DNA from: Ceratothoa steindachneri
Lineage: Eukaryota; Arthropoda; Malacostraca; Isopoda; Cymothoidae
Length of the DNA: 64,000 nt
Assembly: GCA_963969495.1 (NCBI GenBank)
Contig: OZ018321.1
Span: 72,418,786-72,482,785, forward strand
Direction of reading: 5' to 3'
Each line of letters starts with the position of its first letter. The stretch's first letter is position 1. A program made the position numbers and the translations under genes. This document shows, one piece after another, positions 22,961 through 35,060 of this stretch. The notes beneath the pieces are model-generated. The model was not told the origin of the DNA. It saw only the letters and a list, made by a program, of their open reading frames with translations, and ran no database searches.

Positions 22961-25900
22961 ACAGCGTTTTCTAGCAAATAACTAACTTCCTAGCCTTCAG
23001 GTGACAGGTTCACCAAATTTCTCTTACTTTCCATCTGCTGCGAATAAATCTTACTTAGGAATTTTTCCTGTATGGACCAAAAGGTTTGTGTGACCTGTTC
23101 ATCTGTGTAAGACAATGTAACTCTAACTCATTTCAGGATACAGCTTTATAATTCTTCGCGAACGGTGTTACAACCACCTTGTTGGTATTTATCCCCTGTG
23201 AGTGTAACAACTCGGCAAGACGCGAGTCCATTTGCCTTACAGGAAACGGTCACGGGGGTTGGGGGGGCCTTGATTTAATCGTTGGGTGGGGGGGAAGTGG
23301 AGCAGTGCTGTCGCCAGAACTGCCAGGGGATGCCCGGTAGACGTAAAACCCGAAAGAAGTTTCCGAATGTGCAAGGAAGCGACTATGATTGTGGGCCTGG
23401 AGAGGCCAGGAGCAGAGGTTGCCTTCTTAAATTGAGAAGCGTAAGAAGTCAAATGTTGCTCATAGCGCAACAGGACAATTTTTTTGGCCTTTCTGAAAGA
23501 AAGTCGGTCCCCAGCCTCACTGGCTAGGACCTACTTCTCCAAAAAATGCGAGCTACATTCTTTCGAAGAATCAGGGCACTTCTCGCTAACTTTAAAACAG
23601 TTGACATTACATAATACAGATTTATCATGCAATGCCTTTGAGAGGATTGCTCCAATTTGGCACGTCTGGAAGGTTTGAAAGTTTTATTTATAGGGCCAAA
23701 GTGCTGGCAATGGTATCACCTATGCGGCAGTGGCACAAATGCCTTGGTGCGGATGAGATGTCATTCAGCACGTGCCGACTCATGTTTTTTCATCATACGT
23801 TTGAATTTGACAGGTCCATCTTCTGACAGCTCTTCGATGATGTCTTCTATGGAGTAGTTTATACGTTGCCTCACATAGCCAATCCTTTTCCAAAATTTAA
23901 GGTATAGTGCGTTGTGTCCTACACAGTCTACAAAGACCACTCACTATGGCCGCCTGGGTAGGGTCTGCCGCATTCAGCAGTAGGATCCCGTTGGAGAAAT
24001 TGAAACTCTAGTTAATGGACAACATGGGCAACCTTTAAGTAGAACGAACAATGAAAAAAGGCTGGAAACCTGAATTGCGTCGTCTTTGTTTTGGTTTCCT
24101 CGCTCGAGAGCACCTCAGTGCCGGACTATCCAGTCTTTACTTGGATTGTGCCGAAATGGCAAGGGACCTGTTTGTCCCCAGGAACCTCACAGAAAGGTAA
24201 GGAAATCCTGCTCTTTTTTTGTCTTCTTCTTGGTCTTCTACTTCATCTTGGGAAGGCATGGCGGAGAATGAACCCGCTTTTCGCCATCCAAGAAATGGGA
24301 TAGAATACTGAAAAAGCCAGCCTCACTAAGTCTTGTCCTCCTCCGAAATGGGGAAGTTCATGGCTGAAAAGGGTGCATCAACAGACGAATAGGTCTCTAC
24401 TCTACTCGTGAATCTTTGGGAGATCTTTCCACCTAGGGAGGATCTCGAAAAGGGGAGGACTCTGGCTCAAGGGTGTTTCCCACTGAGTATCTGTCCGTAC
24501 GCATGGAAGACCCTGTCATCTGGGGTGGGGGCATCGCCAGGGTCATATCCAGCTCAGGTGAAGGGAATCTAATGGTCATCCCAGGAGAAGGTCTAGGCAT
24601 TGAGGCTAACGGCAATGAGGTTAACGGCATTGAGGCTGGCGATCCGACTTCCATCGGGGGAGAAAAGAGGTGGGGGACACGATAGCCCACAACAACGTCA
24701 AACAGGGTTCACTCTACAGAGCGGTCTTCTTGGCGATCCCGTGTGATAAGGAAAGAAGAGCCAAAAAAGTCGTCCCGAAATAGTCCCGAAATAGTCGTCC
24801 GAGGGTGACACCAAAGGAGATGAGTGAAAAGCCGCTCAATCTTAGACGAAGAAGAGGAGTGAACCTCCTCTCCGCTAGAAGACTGGAGGAGCCGATGAGG
24901 AAGCACAGAAAGCTACTTCCTCTTTGGAGGTGGAGCTGCCCGGTCACCTCCGAAGTTGGAAAATGGAAGCCCCTTTGCCGCACATAAATGGTTGGAATGG
25001 CTCTCTTCCACCGGTTAGAGTGGTTCTGTTTGCTGATAGTGATCTAGTTAGAAATTTTGTTATAAACAAACCTACCATGCGCAAAAATTCCTAAGCTTGT
25101 GACTACTAAGAAAAAGGAAATGAGTTACTGATGCTATATGCTAGATCCCGCATCCAGTCGTCCCACCTATCCTATCTCGGGTTTTAGGACTTTGCAGTTC
25201 TCCACTGTATGTCCGTAAAAACGTAGTATAGGCAACTGTGCAGCGACTCACCCTAACCAAAACTTGTCATATGAACAGTCGAGCTCCAAATGATCCAGCT
25301 CCCTACTGAGCAATCAAAGCGCATTGCGACGGGGGGATTTCTTAACTAGGCCCTATTAATCGTTGACAAGACGGTCAGGATCTGGCTCTGTTGTGGCATC
25401 CCCAGAGACGGGACTTGAGTATTTTAGTTGTATGGGCACCCAACAATACACTAGCTCCTACCCGCCATAAGCAGAACAGCTTTATGCACCCAAGAACGGT
25501 CACAGAGTGATGGTTAGCCCAATAAACGCAAAGCCGATCTGCTGATTAATTGTTTCTACCGCCCAGGACTACTCTTGCGACCATCGGGAGTTGTTTATAG
25601 AGGTTCTAAAGCTTTTCTTCTAACACAACATGAAGTATAAGTTAGATCAGGAGGTATGCAATCTAACTTATTTTGGATTGTTCGCCCTGCCCTTATAATT
25701 CTTTCTTGCTGTGGTTTATAGTGAATTTTTTGTATTCCGCTTGATTCATGTTTACTATTCATATTTGTTGCTCATGGTATTATTTAATATTTTTTTTCAG
25801 TCTTATTAATCGATTTCTTCATGCCTTGCTTTCGACTTTACTGCTATAGTTTATAATTTGTATTTCGATAGTCATTTAAGTCCTGTTTATTATGCATATT

Positions 25901-26111
25901 TTAAACTCGTGGGATTATTATTTAATTTAGTTATTTTTAACGATATTAATCAATTTCTTATTAATAGATTTTTACCCATTTGCTTTAAACGGTTTAGGAT
26001 TATATATTTAATTTTAACTTCTTGCTTTCGGTTATCATTTTTTACTCCTGTCATGTTTTTTTATTGCTGTTTTTAGTTATTCTTATAAAAATAATTCTTT
26101 GTATTTAGAAT
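22961..26111. other. No recognisable gene
   Basis: After the LINE stop comes an A/T-mixed stretch that may be its 3' UTR, to about 23.1 kb. From 23.2 to 25.0 kb the DNA is GC-richer with several 60-90-codon frames on both strands but no recognisable motif. A short internal repeat (GGCATTGAGGC / GGCAATGAGGT) lies near 24.6 kb. From 25.6 to 26.1 kb it is T-rich and leads into the hammerhead-like motif. Confidence 0.4.
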
Positions 26112-26155
26112 TCGCTGATGATAGTCATCGTTAATGACCGAAACGTCCGGAAAAT
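26109..26155 (+). ncRNA. Hammerhead-ribozyme-like motif (Penelope-type?)
   Basis: CTGATGA (26115-26121), the hammerhead core, is followed by a 5-bp hairpin GTCAT-CGTTA-ATGAC and then GAAAC and GTC, the order CUGAUGA / stem II / GAAA / NUH of a hammerhead. The bases before the core (TTCG) can pair with those after GTC (CGGAA) as helix I. Helix III would be almost absent and the first stem II pair is mismatched, so activity is doubtful. Penelope-like retroelements are known to carry minimal hammerheads. A T-rich stretch precedes it and a (TA)n tract follows about 80 bp later, an arrangement repeated on the minus strand near 58.2 kb. Confidence 0.4.
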
Positions 26156-26228
26156 TGAATGTTCGTAACCATCGCATATGTCTTCATATTCCTACTAGGA
26201 ATAAGGTTCCCAAGGGAAGACTCCATCA

Positions 26229-26352
<124 letters not shown>

Positions 26353-26461
26353 CTTTAAATGTTTCATAAACGCGAAAGAATGATGAAATGAATCTAGCAA
26401 ACCCCAAGAAACAGCAAAAAGGATAATTTTTATCTGGAATTGTTATTTCCTAATTCGCAAA

Positions 26462-26556
26462 AAATTCCGTACAGGGATTCGAACCGATCACACTGAGGCA
26501 GCAAACAACGCTTTGATCTCAATTAAACCGTCCCTTAGACCATTCGGCGACGCGGA
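26462..26556 (-). repeat. tRNA-derived SINE-like repeat, copy 1
   Basis: On the minus strand GTCGCCGAATGGTCTAAGGG supplies a box A, and GGTTCGAATCC a perfect box B about 47 bp later, ending in CCTGTACGGAATTTTTT. The same order with the same spacer words (TGAGATCAAAGC, GCCTCAGTGTG) recurs at 29187-29292. This marks a multicopy polymerase III repeat rather than a tRNA gene; the anticodon arm does not fold properly. Confidence 0.65.
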
Positions 26557-26572
26557 AAACAAAAAATCTTCC

Positions 26573-26574
<2 letters not shown>

Positions 26575-26628
<54 letters not shown>

Positions 26629-26635
26629 TTATATA

Positions 26636-26720
<85 letters not shown>
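26575..26720. repeat. (TA)n microsatellite with interruptions
   Basis: Long TA array interrupted by TGTATATATATTTATATATATTT near 26.62 kb, ending TGTGTG. Confidence 0.98.
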
Positions 26721-26726
<6 letters not shown>

Positions 26727-27353
26727 TTAAAAACAATTATATTTCAATGTAGACAATGTTTTTTCTTTAGCAAATTCCCCAAAGTGCTTTTTTTTTTTCA
26801 GGCTATAGCAATCTCATCGTATTGTATTATATATCATTTTTAAGATATTTTAGAAATTTGTTGCCCTCCATACCCACTAATTAATTTTTGTGGAGCATCC
26901 CCCATACCCCACGCAATTTTTAAAAAAACACTCGCAATATACCTAATTCGAAAGCCCAACATTAGACTCGAATTCAAAAGCGATTGGTAAATGTCGTTAG
27001 GCCTCTAGTTTTTTTTACCGCATTCCTTGATTTCAGACATATAAGCCACGCCTCAATTGCTATTTAAATCAATCATATTTTCTTTAAAAGTGATTCATAT
27101 GAAATGTCCTTATTATACTCTAATTCAGAAAAAAAAACACTTCAAATTTATAACACACAATAATGTGATTCAAAATTCACAGCCTGTCTACCAAGATGGC
27201 GGCCAATATCATAATTAGAAATTTGCCAACATTAATTAGAGCAAGAGCTATATAGAGTATATCTACGATCTACGCTATCTCGTAGATATAGTGTACATGT
27301 ATTGATTATATTGAGTCAGATCAATATAGAGTAAATCTACGATATACATTATA
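26721..27353. other. No recognisable gene
   Basis: AT-rich DNA leading up to the DD41D element. It contains a hairpin (ATATCTACGA at 27259 with TCGTAGATAT at 27280) and repeated ATCTACGAT words. No coding signal seen. Confidence 0.5.
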
Positions 27354-29135
27354 CCGGGTGTCCCAGGAAAAAGTTAACCATACTTTGAATTTGTATAACT
27401 CCAAAACTATTGTGAGACTTTTGGATCCTGCAAAAGTGTTTTATTTACCAACTATTTATCTGTCGATTCTATAAATTTCATTGAATTTTATTTTATAAAT
27501 TTGATACACTAATGGGTTTAGTGGAGGCTATCAAAAATATGTTTGCCAAGGAAGTAAAATAATGAAACGAAGCCTAGGAAGGCTAGGCCACCGTGCACTT
27601 TCAAGAGAAGCGTAGGGAGCCTAGCTAGCCTAGGTCACGGTGCGATTCTTCAAGCAAAGCTTAGGCCATTTTACAGTGGTTTTTCAGACATGCTGTGGTT
27701 TTGTTTCGTCATTATTGCTTACTAAGCAAATCAAAGCGTTTCTGTGTAAAAGTTTACTTCCATAGAACCTTTTTATTCCTGCAAAAGATCAACGCGCATT
27801 TACCAACTTTATTAAGACTGGCAGTAGTAAACAAGTACAAGATTCATTGGAACAACGTTTTCCAGATAGGCATCCACCAAGAAAGCCCACAATCGGGAAA
27901 AATGTTCGCAAATACCAACATGAAGGAACATGCTTAAATCTAAACAAAGGTCGTTCGGGTCGTATGAGAATAACAGAAAATATCGAAAATGTTCCGATGA
28001 CACTTCTTCAAAATTCACATGTATCAGTCAGAAAGAATGGGTTACAATTGTTAAAGTCATCATTTAACTACATTATTAAACATGACTTAAAATGGCATCC
28101 CTATAAGATGCATGCAAGACACCAGCTTCTTGAAACTGATTTTCCTCGTCGTAGACAATTTAAAGAATGGCTTCTCCTTAAACCTGCTCGTTTCTGGGAA
28201 AACATTGTGATTGGTGATGAGGCAACCTTTTTCATGAATGGAAAGGTAAATAGCCATAACATTCGGCAATATGCACCGCTCACTCCTCCCTCCCTCCCCG
28301 CAGCATTCAACTTTGACACACGTATTTGGCAGCAGAAAGTGTCTCTGTCGATCGGAATATGCGAGAATGGCTACCTTGTCGGCCCATTGTTTTACGAGAA
28401 TAACTTGAATGGTGCTGCCTATCTGAGCATGATCAACGAAAGGATCTTCCCAGAACTCCGCCAGATTTACGGCAATCAATTCAATAGACTATGGTGGATT
28501 CAGGACGGCGCACCAGCTCATAGACAGCTTGCTGTAAGAACAAAACTAAAAGAAACGTTTGATAACCGCATTGTCGCGATAAATCATGCAATTGAATGGC
28601 CCCCAAGATCCCCTGACTTAACACTGTGTGATTATTTCTTATGTGGATATCAAGAGAATAAAGTGTATTCTACTCCAGCACAAAGCATCAGCCAGTTAGG
28701 CGATAGTATCACACGTGAAGTCAATAGACTCCAGGAAAATCACAAGTTAATCAAAAAGGTTGTTCAACCAATGCGATCAAAGGCGCAACTGTGCTTGAAA
28801 AAAAATGGAGGACATGTGAAAGGAAACGGTGCTTAGAAAATTAAAAAATGAATTTCTATTACCTATATGAAGAGGTGTTATTGTTAAAAATGGATTTAAA
28901 TATATTTGTTTATATTAACTTTGAAGTTTCATTATTTTACTTGCGCAAACATATTTTTGATAGCTCCACTAAACCCATTACTGTATTGATATCATAAAAA
29001 AGAATTTAAGGAAATTTCTAGAATCGACAGGTAAATAGTTGTTAAATTTGTTTTGTTTTGCAGCATTCTAAAATCTCCAATAGGTTTTGAGTTATATAAA
29101 TTCAAAGTACAGTTAACTTTTTCTGGGACACCTTG
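27354..29135 (+). mobile_element. DD41D mariner-like element with ~210-bp TIRs
   Basis: The left end CCGGGTGTCCCAGGAAAAAG matches the reverse complement of the right end (CAAGGTGTCCCAGAAAAAG). The TIRs run about 210 bp (to about 27567 and from about 28925), keeping TAATGGGTTTAGTGGAG and CTATCAAAAATATGTTTG at their inner ends. TA dinucleotides flank both ends. The single gene inside is nearly intact. TIRs of this length are unusual for mariner-like elements, many of which have about 30 bp. Inside the left TIR lies a cluster of CCTAGG/AGCCTAG words (about 27570-27670). Confidence 0.95.
27695..28836 (+). pseudogene. DD41D transposase, nearly intact, N-terminal frameshift
   Basis: The main frame (27847-28836) is open for 330 codons. 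It holds FPDRHPPRKPTIGKNVRKYQ, the second half of the helix-turn-helix region. The catalytic residues follow: Asp124 in VIGDEATFF, Asp220 in WWIQDGAPAH and Asp262 in SPDLTLCDYF, with 41 residues between the last two. It ends in an RATLCL-type KAQLCLKKNGGHV motif. Homology extends upstream of the first ATG (AKDQRAFTNFIKTG in frame to 27781). Further back the N-terminus (LSKSKRFCVKVYFHRTF) is in another frame starting at ATG 27695, so a frameshift lies near 27775. All three catalytic Asp are kept. Family label follows D-x41-D spacing and a DUF4817-like N-terminus. Confidence 0.85.
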
Positions 29136-29186
29136 TATAGTATTTGCTTATTTTTTTCAAATAGAGATATTTCCTACTACAAAAAA

Positions 29187-29292
29187 TTCCGTGCTGTGGT
29201 GGGATTTGAACCAAGCACACTGAAGCAACAAGCAATAGCTTTGATCTCAACTAAAGTGAGTCTTTAACCACTCACTTGGCCCAGTCGTCCCC
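29187..29292 (-). repeat. tRNA-derived SINE-like repeat, copy 2
   Basis: Same order as copy 1: box A region GCCAAGTGAGTGGTTAAAGAC, spacer TTGAGATCAAAGC, GTGTGCTTGG, box B GGTTCAAATCCC, then TTTTTTG. Box B differs from copy 1 by one base. The two copies, in the same orientation, bracket the DD41D element. Confidence 0.65.
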
Positions 29293-29599
29293 CCAGCTAA
29301 ACCGAATTGAACCCAGAAGTATCCTGCCATTCTACGAAGATCCAATTTGAGTCAGATCAATCTGCTGGTGGCGCAATTGTATCTAATGTACCAGATAACC
29401 CTACAAGGACTTTACATACAGTTTTTAGTTACTGATATCCTATATTAGCGACCCTTTGCATTAAACAATTTGGATCGAAACACACCGATGGATTCAAGCA
29501 AGTAACAGACTTAAGCACATCTCGTTAACGCTGATACAATGAGGCCTTCAGTCTTAGACGAAGCAACAGCCGCGGGATAGTTCAACATAGTGGAAACAC

Positions 29600-32080
29600 A
29601 ATTCAATATTTCTAAAATTACACTAGAGGATACAATTTTTTTTCTGTTTTGGCTGTCTTGCCTCCAGATACTGTGGATCAACTTCCAACAACAATCATCT
29701 CCTCACAGAGCTACTCTCAACGAATAACAGAAATAATTGGGCTCTTTGAGAGAAGGAAATCATAATTATTTGGGCAAATCATTTATTCGTGTACACTTAA
29801 CAGTCAATCTTCAAACAACTCAAGAACATAGGCTCAAGTTCAAAAGTTATCCTGCAAACTCATGCCATCCGTTCGGACACTGTTTCAATGTAAATAATAG
29901 TTAGAGTGTTCTGAATGCCAGTAATGGTGTATAAAATTTCATTTTAATTCAGTGGCTATTCATGCTTTAACACTGTAAATAATGTGAATAGTGAGAATCT
30001 AGTGTCCGGATATACGAGAAATAATAATAATTCTTTTAGACCAAATTCAATGCCGAGCAATAATACCATCATGAATTTTTCGATAGCCGCACAACCGTTC
30101 CATTGGAATAAAAGGCTTCTTGTGTGCCTTGCACATATATATTATAGTGCAAATGCAAGATATTGCAACCGTGATGCAATTGGCCTAAGGAAAAAAATAA
30201 TGGGCAAAAATGTAGCCCTGATCCAGGCCATCTTCTCCAGTTCCTCCTGAAAACTACGGCCGGCCCTATTATATGCAACGATACTTCTCCCCTCTTTCAT
30301 TATAGCCACCGCTAAATTGAAGAATAAATATGTATGATCTTTTAATAGATACTGGTTTAAGTATTTCAATAGTGACGTTAAAATTAGCTGACTTTTTAGA
30401 GATGAAGCAGTCTACTATAAACATTTGTACTCTTAATGGTCGATCTATTAAAGTTTGTGGTGAGGTTCAATTAGACGTTGTGATTACAATTTTACGCCGT
30501 TCCCTTAGCTAAATTTTTATTGGGGCATATACGACTTCACTATTATTAGGCACATACTTTTTAAGACATTTTTAATTGTTGTAGATTGTGCTCGTAGTGT
30601 AATAATAGGAAAGCAAAACAAGTTTAGTTCCAAAAGTGCAACGATCGAATGCACCTATGGTTTCATTAGTAACTAACAACTTATCTCACCTTCCATCCAA
30701 TAATGTAAATCCAATTTACAGGAAACATGAAGATGTGTATACTCCATCAAATTGAGTGGTCTTTACAATCGAGCCTGGCACTTCGCCTAATAATTTCGAG
30801 CGCCCTCAGACCTCCTTAAAAAGACAAGTCAGAAGTTGTCGAGGCAACTTTCGAAGCTCTATTAAAATAGGGCATTTTGTGGCTACCTAACTACCCATGT
30901 GCTTCTCCCATTCATATTGTAGAAAAGAAAACTCCCGGAGAGTATAGAATCAAAGGCGATTTTCGCTGGTTTAGTGCAGTTACAAGACCCGACCGCTAGT
31001 TTTACTCCGAATTCAAGCCTGTCTAAACACCTCCATGGTAAGGTAAGATTCAGTCGGATACACTTAGTTTTGGCATATCACCAAATATCAATTAATCCTT
31101 TAGATATAGAAAAAATCAGTGTAACAACACCTTTTGCGAAATTGACTATTTAATGAGGACCTTTGGTCTCAGGAACGTGAATTGTACATTCTAACAACAT
31201 ATGTACAATTTATTTTGCCATTTAGATTTCGGTTTGTATATACTAACGACGTCCTAAGTTATTCTGACGATATTAATTGTCATTTAGAACATTTGGATAA
31301 AGTTATAGAAATTTTAGAGGAGAAAAAAAATGCGAATTTCATTAGACAAACTAGCAAAAATTCGCCCTACGTAGTTTTATTAATTTTTCTCGATTCGCTC
31401 ATAAAACTAAGAAAATGTGCAAAAGAAAAGTATTTTTGTTTCACAACACATTCCTAATTGGTGTGAAGAAAAAAATTCGTTTCACAATTTAAAAAAAAGG
31501 CACCGACGGACACACACAGGTAGAAAAACAGACAGACACACACACATACACACACTTGGACCATTATAATAAGATGCGAGCTTATGAAGTAAGAAATTGA
31601 TTTCTTAAGACATCAAGTATCTGCTGTAGGTCTAGGCACTCTAACACGTAAGGTCTCAGAAATCATAGAAATGTTCCTACTGAAACTACTGAAAGACTAT
31701 AAACTATTGCCTATATTTATTGGTATGAGGGTTTCTTTACACCTTAGAATGATACCAAATTTTACACAAATTATTGCCCCATTAACAACTGAACTTAGCC
31801 GTTTACAGCCCAAAGTGCGTGATTTAGTGTGGAATGATAGTGCTCTTGAGGCATATGATTTTACAAAAGATGCATTAGCAAACTATATTACGTTACAACA
31901 TCCATTGCCAAATGATCTACCATACCAACTAGTCACATATAGTTTACAATTTGCTGTATGAGCTGCTCTTCCTCAAATACTCAATGGTTCTCCTCGAGCA
32001 ATTGCATATTTCTCTACCAAATTAACTGATAAATTAAAACCTTTCCCATTTTATAAGAATATTCAGCTTTGATGAGGTGT
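29600..32080 (+). pseudogene. Gypsy-type LTR retrotransposon gag-pol, decayed
   Basis: Gypsy domains appear in the expected order across frames. A capsid-like VLPPDTVDQLP segment lies near 29.65 kb. A degraded zinc-knuckle region (YYSANARYCNRDAIG) is near 30.14 kb. The protease LLIDTGLSISIV with the catalytic DTG is at 30336. The reverse transcriptase follows: KGILWLPNYPCASPIH, KKTPGEYRI-GDFR, HLVLAYHQISINP, then YTNDVLSYSDDINCHLEHLDKV, whose YxDD site reads YTND. The connection/RNase H region has RMIPNFTQIIAPLTTELSRL, VWNDSALEAYDFTKDAL, QILNGSPRAIAYFSTKL. Many stops are present. Integrase and both LTRs are not identified. Confidence 0.9.
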
Positions 32081-32572
32081 CTTCTCATTTCCCACGTTCA
32101 TTTGTACCTTTAGCTTGTAGAAACTTCATATAATTACATGACATATCTCATAGAGGAATTAAAAATTGCTTCGTCTAATCAAAGCGAGATACTTCTAGAG
32201 GTGGTTCACACTTCCTTGTTGACACCCGTTTGGGTGATGATTTTTAAGATACTTATATTCTTCCCAAACAACTGATCCCATAATTTTTCATATATATTTT
32301 TTTAAGAACCTGCAAGGGGATAGTAGATGTAGCATGGGCAACCTTACCTCAGCTCTAGGCTTCAAAGTCTGTAAGAGGATTTGCGGCTATATATCATCCA
32401 CACATTTTCACTCTTTCGACTTACATTCAACAAGTTCTTTACAAAATCTCTCTTTACAATCTTCCTTTGAGATTCGCACTCCTTAGAATTTCGCTTTAAA
32501 TTTGATGAAATAAAATTGATTTACCGACATCTGTCCTGTCCTACCCTACCCGGTACTTAGCCTCTAGCACTA
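32081..32572. other. No gene; possible LTR-like remnant
   Basis: Follows the Gypsy pol. GTAGCATGGGC near 32.33 kb and AATAAAATTGATTTACCG near 32.51 kb could be LTR features, but there is no second copy in the window to confirm it. Confidence 0.3.
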
Positions 32573-33670
32573 GTATTGTAACACGTATGCTAAGCAGGCT
32601 ATTTTGTTACACTAATTACAATTTCGCAATCTGGAGAGGGCAGCAAACTTTATGGAGTGAATTGGCTGATTGGTTTGAGATTTTAAGTCATCTACCCAGC
32701 AACCTACACCAGTTGTACGACAGCCCCAACAAATCTCACGTTATATCCGCTTAGCCGTACGAACTTGCGAGTGAAGTGAACTTCAAACCACTTTCGAAAG
32801 TCTTGTCCGGACGATCCTACGAGAAAAGCGAGCATTTTCCCCCGCAAAAGAATCTAACTTTTTATATTTTTCATTTATTTTACTATCCACTTCTTCGTAC
32901 ATTAGGTATATGTCTACAGTAATAAATATTTGCAGATTGAAACATCAAAAAAGCTGGAAGTTTTGATGCATATTATAGATATACAGTAAAGAATGATATA
33001 TAAAAATGGATAACAAGTAGCTCATAATTAAGTTTATATATAGAGACACAATTGATATTATTAGAATTGAAATAATTATAATGATTCTTTAATTTATATA
33101 TATGATAATACTTGAAAGACGCATTAGCGCCCTTAATTTACTTTAACTTAATAGGTTTCATTAGAATAGCAATTCATAAGTAAAGTTGTTTGCATTTTTG
33201 CGCCGCTTAAGTATTCAGTAATATACATGTTCAATTTCATTTAATCCTTCAATTTTTGATAAAATGTATCTAAATTGTACTTTATATTCTAATAGAATAT
33301 TTCTAGTTAAGTGAAATATGTTAAATGTAGTAGTTAATGACTTTCTAATGGAAAAATTAATCAAATTATAACAAGAATTAACAAACAATCATAAGTCGAA
33401 CTGATATCAATCTTCATTAATGCATTTTGCTCAAGTTATCGTATTTTTGGTTATACATCCCAAGGAATCCTCCCTAATACTCCCCATAACTAACTAATCC
33501 ACCATATCCTCACCCAATATTCCCCCCCTCCCATATACGCGCGCGACATTGTGGAAATGAGGAGGTTTGTAAAACTTGGCAACTAGGAGGACTAATTTAT
33601 AGATATGGAAAGAGTAAAGTGGCAACTCTACGTCTTTAATACCATATACCAGTTTTTTAAGTTCATCACT
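32573..33670 (+). repeat. Outer inverted-repeat arm, left
   Basis: Aligns with the reverse complement of 41950-42777. Shared landmarks, in order: GTATTGTAACAC at the edge, GATTGGTTTGA, AGTTGTACG, GTACGAACTTGCGAG, AATGATTCTTTAATTTA, TTTTTGCG-CGCTTAAG, TTTTGATAAAATGTAT, CTTTCTAATGGAAAA, and TGGAAAGAGTAAAGTGGCAACTC. Divergence is perhaps 25-30% with several indels. No open frame of note. Confidence 0.8.
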
Positions 33671-35060
33671 GTCGAGGAATAGGTCACCTCTCGAGACAAC
33701 ACATCTATATATATACACATATGTATCTATTGGTTGGGAGGAAAGACATAAAAGCCACGAGAATATGTATATATACAGTTATATACACATATATTCTCTA
33801 ATGTACGTACGCGTCCTTCGCTACGTACAATTACGTTCACTTCGTAAAAGTAATCCGTTGATTGCGAGGATTAAGAGTGCGATTTTAATATAGGGGCCGA
33901 TAGCGTTTAATAAATTTACCAAGTTGCAGTTCAAGGATATATTTAAAGATTAAAAACAAAAAATATAATTTTAATAAGTCACTAGTTAACATATATATAC
34001 ATATGGAAAATATAGAAAATTTAAATAAGGATAATACTGACAGACTATAAAAAATTAGCAATCGGGTAACGTTAATTACTTGTTAATTAGCTTTTAAATT
34101 GGATACTATAAATAAGTTATACAGAAGGAATATTTAAAAGTCGGAAAGCGGGTCGATTAACGGGAGAAGCACACAAAGGTCGTTTTACCTTGAAGAGAGG
34201 CACCTCGAAGAAGGAAAATCCTTTAGCGAGTCGGTGCGGGGGAATGGAGAAGGAAACTGGTCTTGATCTCAGCCGAATATCTTAATGGTGAGGAGGATGA
34301 AGGGTGGTGGACCAGAAGACGAGTTCACGATCCTCCTTGAAGACTGACGATGGCACCTCTGCTCCATAAAAATGCAACCTCCAAAAATCAAGACTCTGAC
34401 GCGGCTTGGCTTGAAATCTCAAACGGGAGACTAGAGATCCTTGAAAGAGGGGGGGAGGTCCAGATGAGATGAGAGGAATTTCAGCCAGTCCTTCAGGGAC
34501 GAAACGATGATTCGAGGCATGCTCTGAACAGAGTAAGCCTTCACAAAAGAGATGGATCTGCCTGGTGAGATCCAACCTCGATGGTATACGCGAATACCAG
34601 GGACTTGGGGAAACAGACACACGATCTGAATCGAAGGCGACGAGATCTCAAACTCAATATGCCCATCTTCGAAAAACCAAGAGTATTTATATGACGGTCA
34701 TTTTTTATGGTACTCGATCGCTGGAAGGCACAGACGTCTGTGGGAAAGCTTGCGGCGCCTAAAGGGATTAGCTTTTGTCGCCCGACACAGGTCTTAATCG
34801 TCTTCAACGCTGGGGATGGGAACCTTCGGCTATCCTTTTCTGACTACGGAAATTAACCTTTCATCTGCGAGGTGAAAGCTTTTAGCGCCTAATTTAAGTA
34901 AACCTGTGAGGCGCTGACCGATATTTAAATTCTTTCTTCTTTTATTTTTCTCCTTGGATACAGAGCTTACAACACGTGGAGTTATACTTAGAGACATAGG
35001 GACGGAAGGAATTCAATAAACAAATGAAAAGGATTTTCTTCTTGGCGTCTCTTTCCCTTA
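33671..35060. other. Middle of left palindrome arm, no recognised gene
   Basis: AT-rich to about 34.14 kb, then a GC-richer 0.7-kb block with 60-110-codon frames on the minus strand lacking known motifs. A GC-rich block of similar length occupies 41.16-41.86 kb in the right half, but I cannot align the two. Confidence 0.4.

Noticed and set aside
24433..24983. GC-rich overlapping frames on both strands near 24.5-25.0 kb
   Set aside because: Frames are under 90 codons, low-complexity (Pro/Ser-rich or Gly/Glu-rich) and show no domain; likely compositional.
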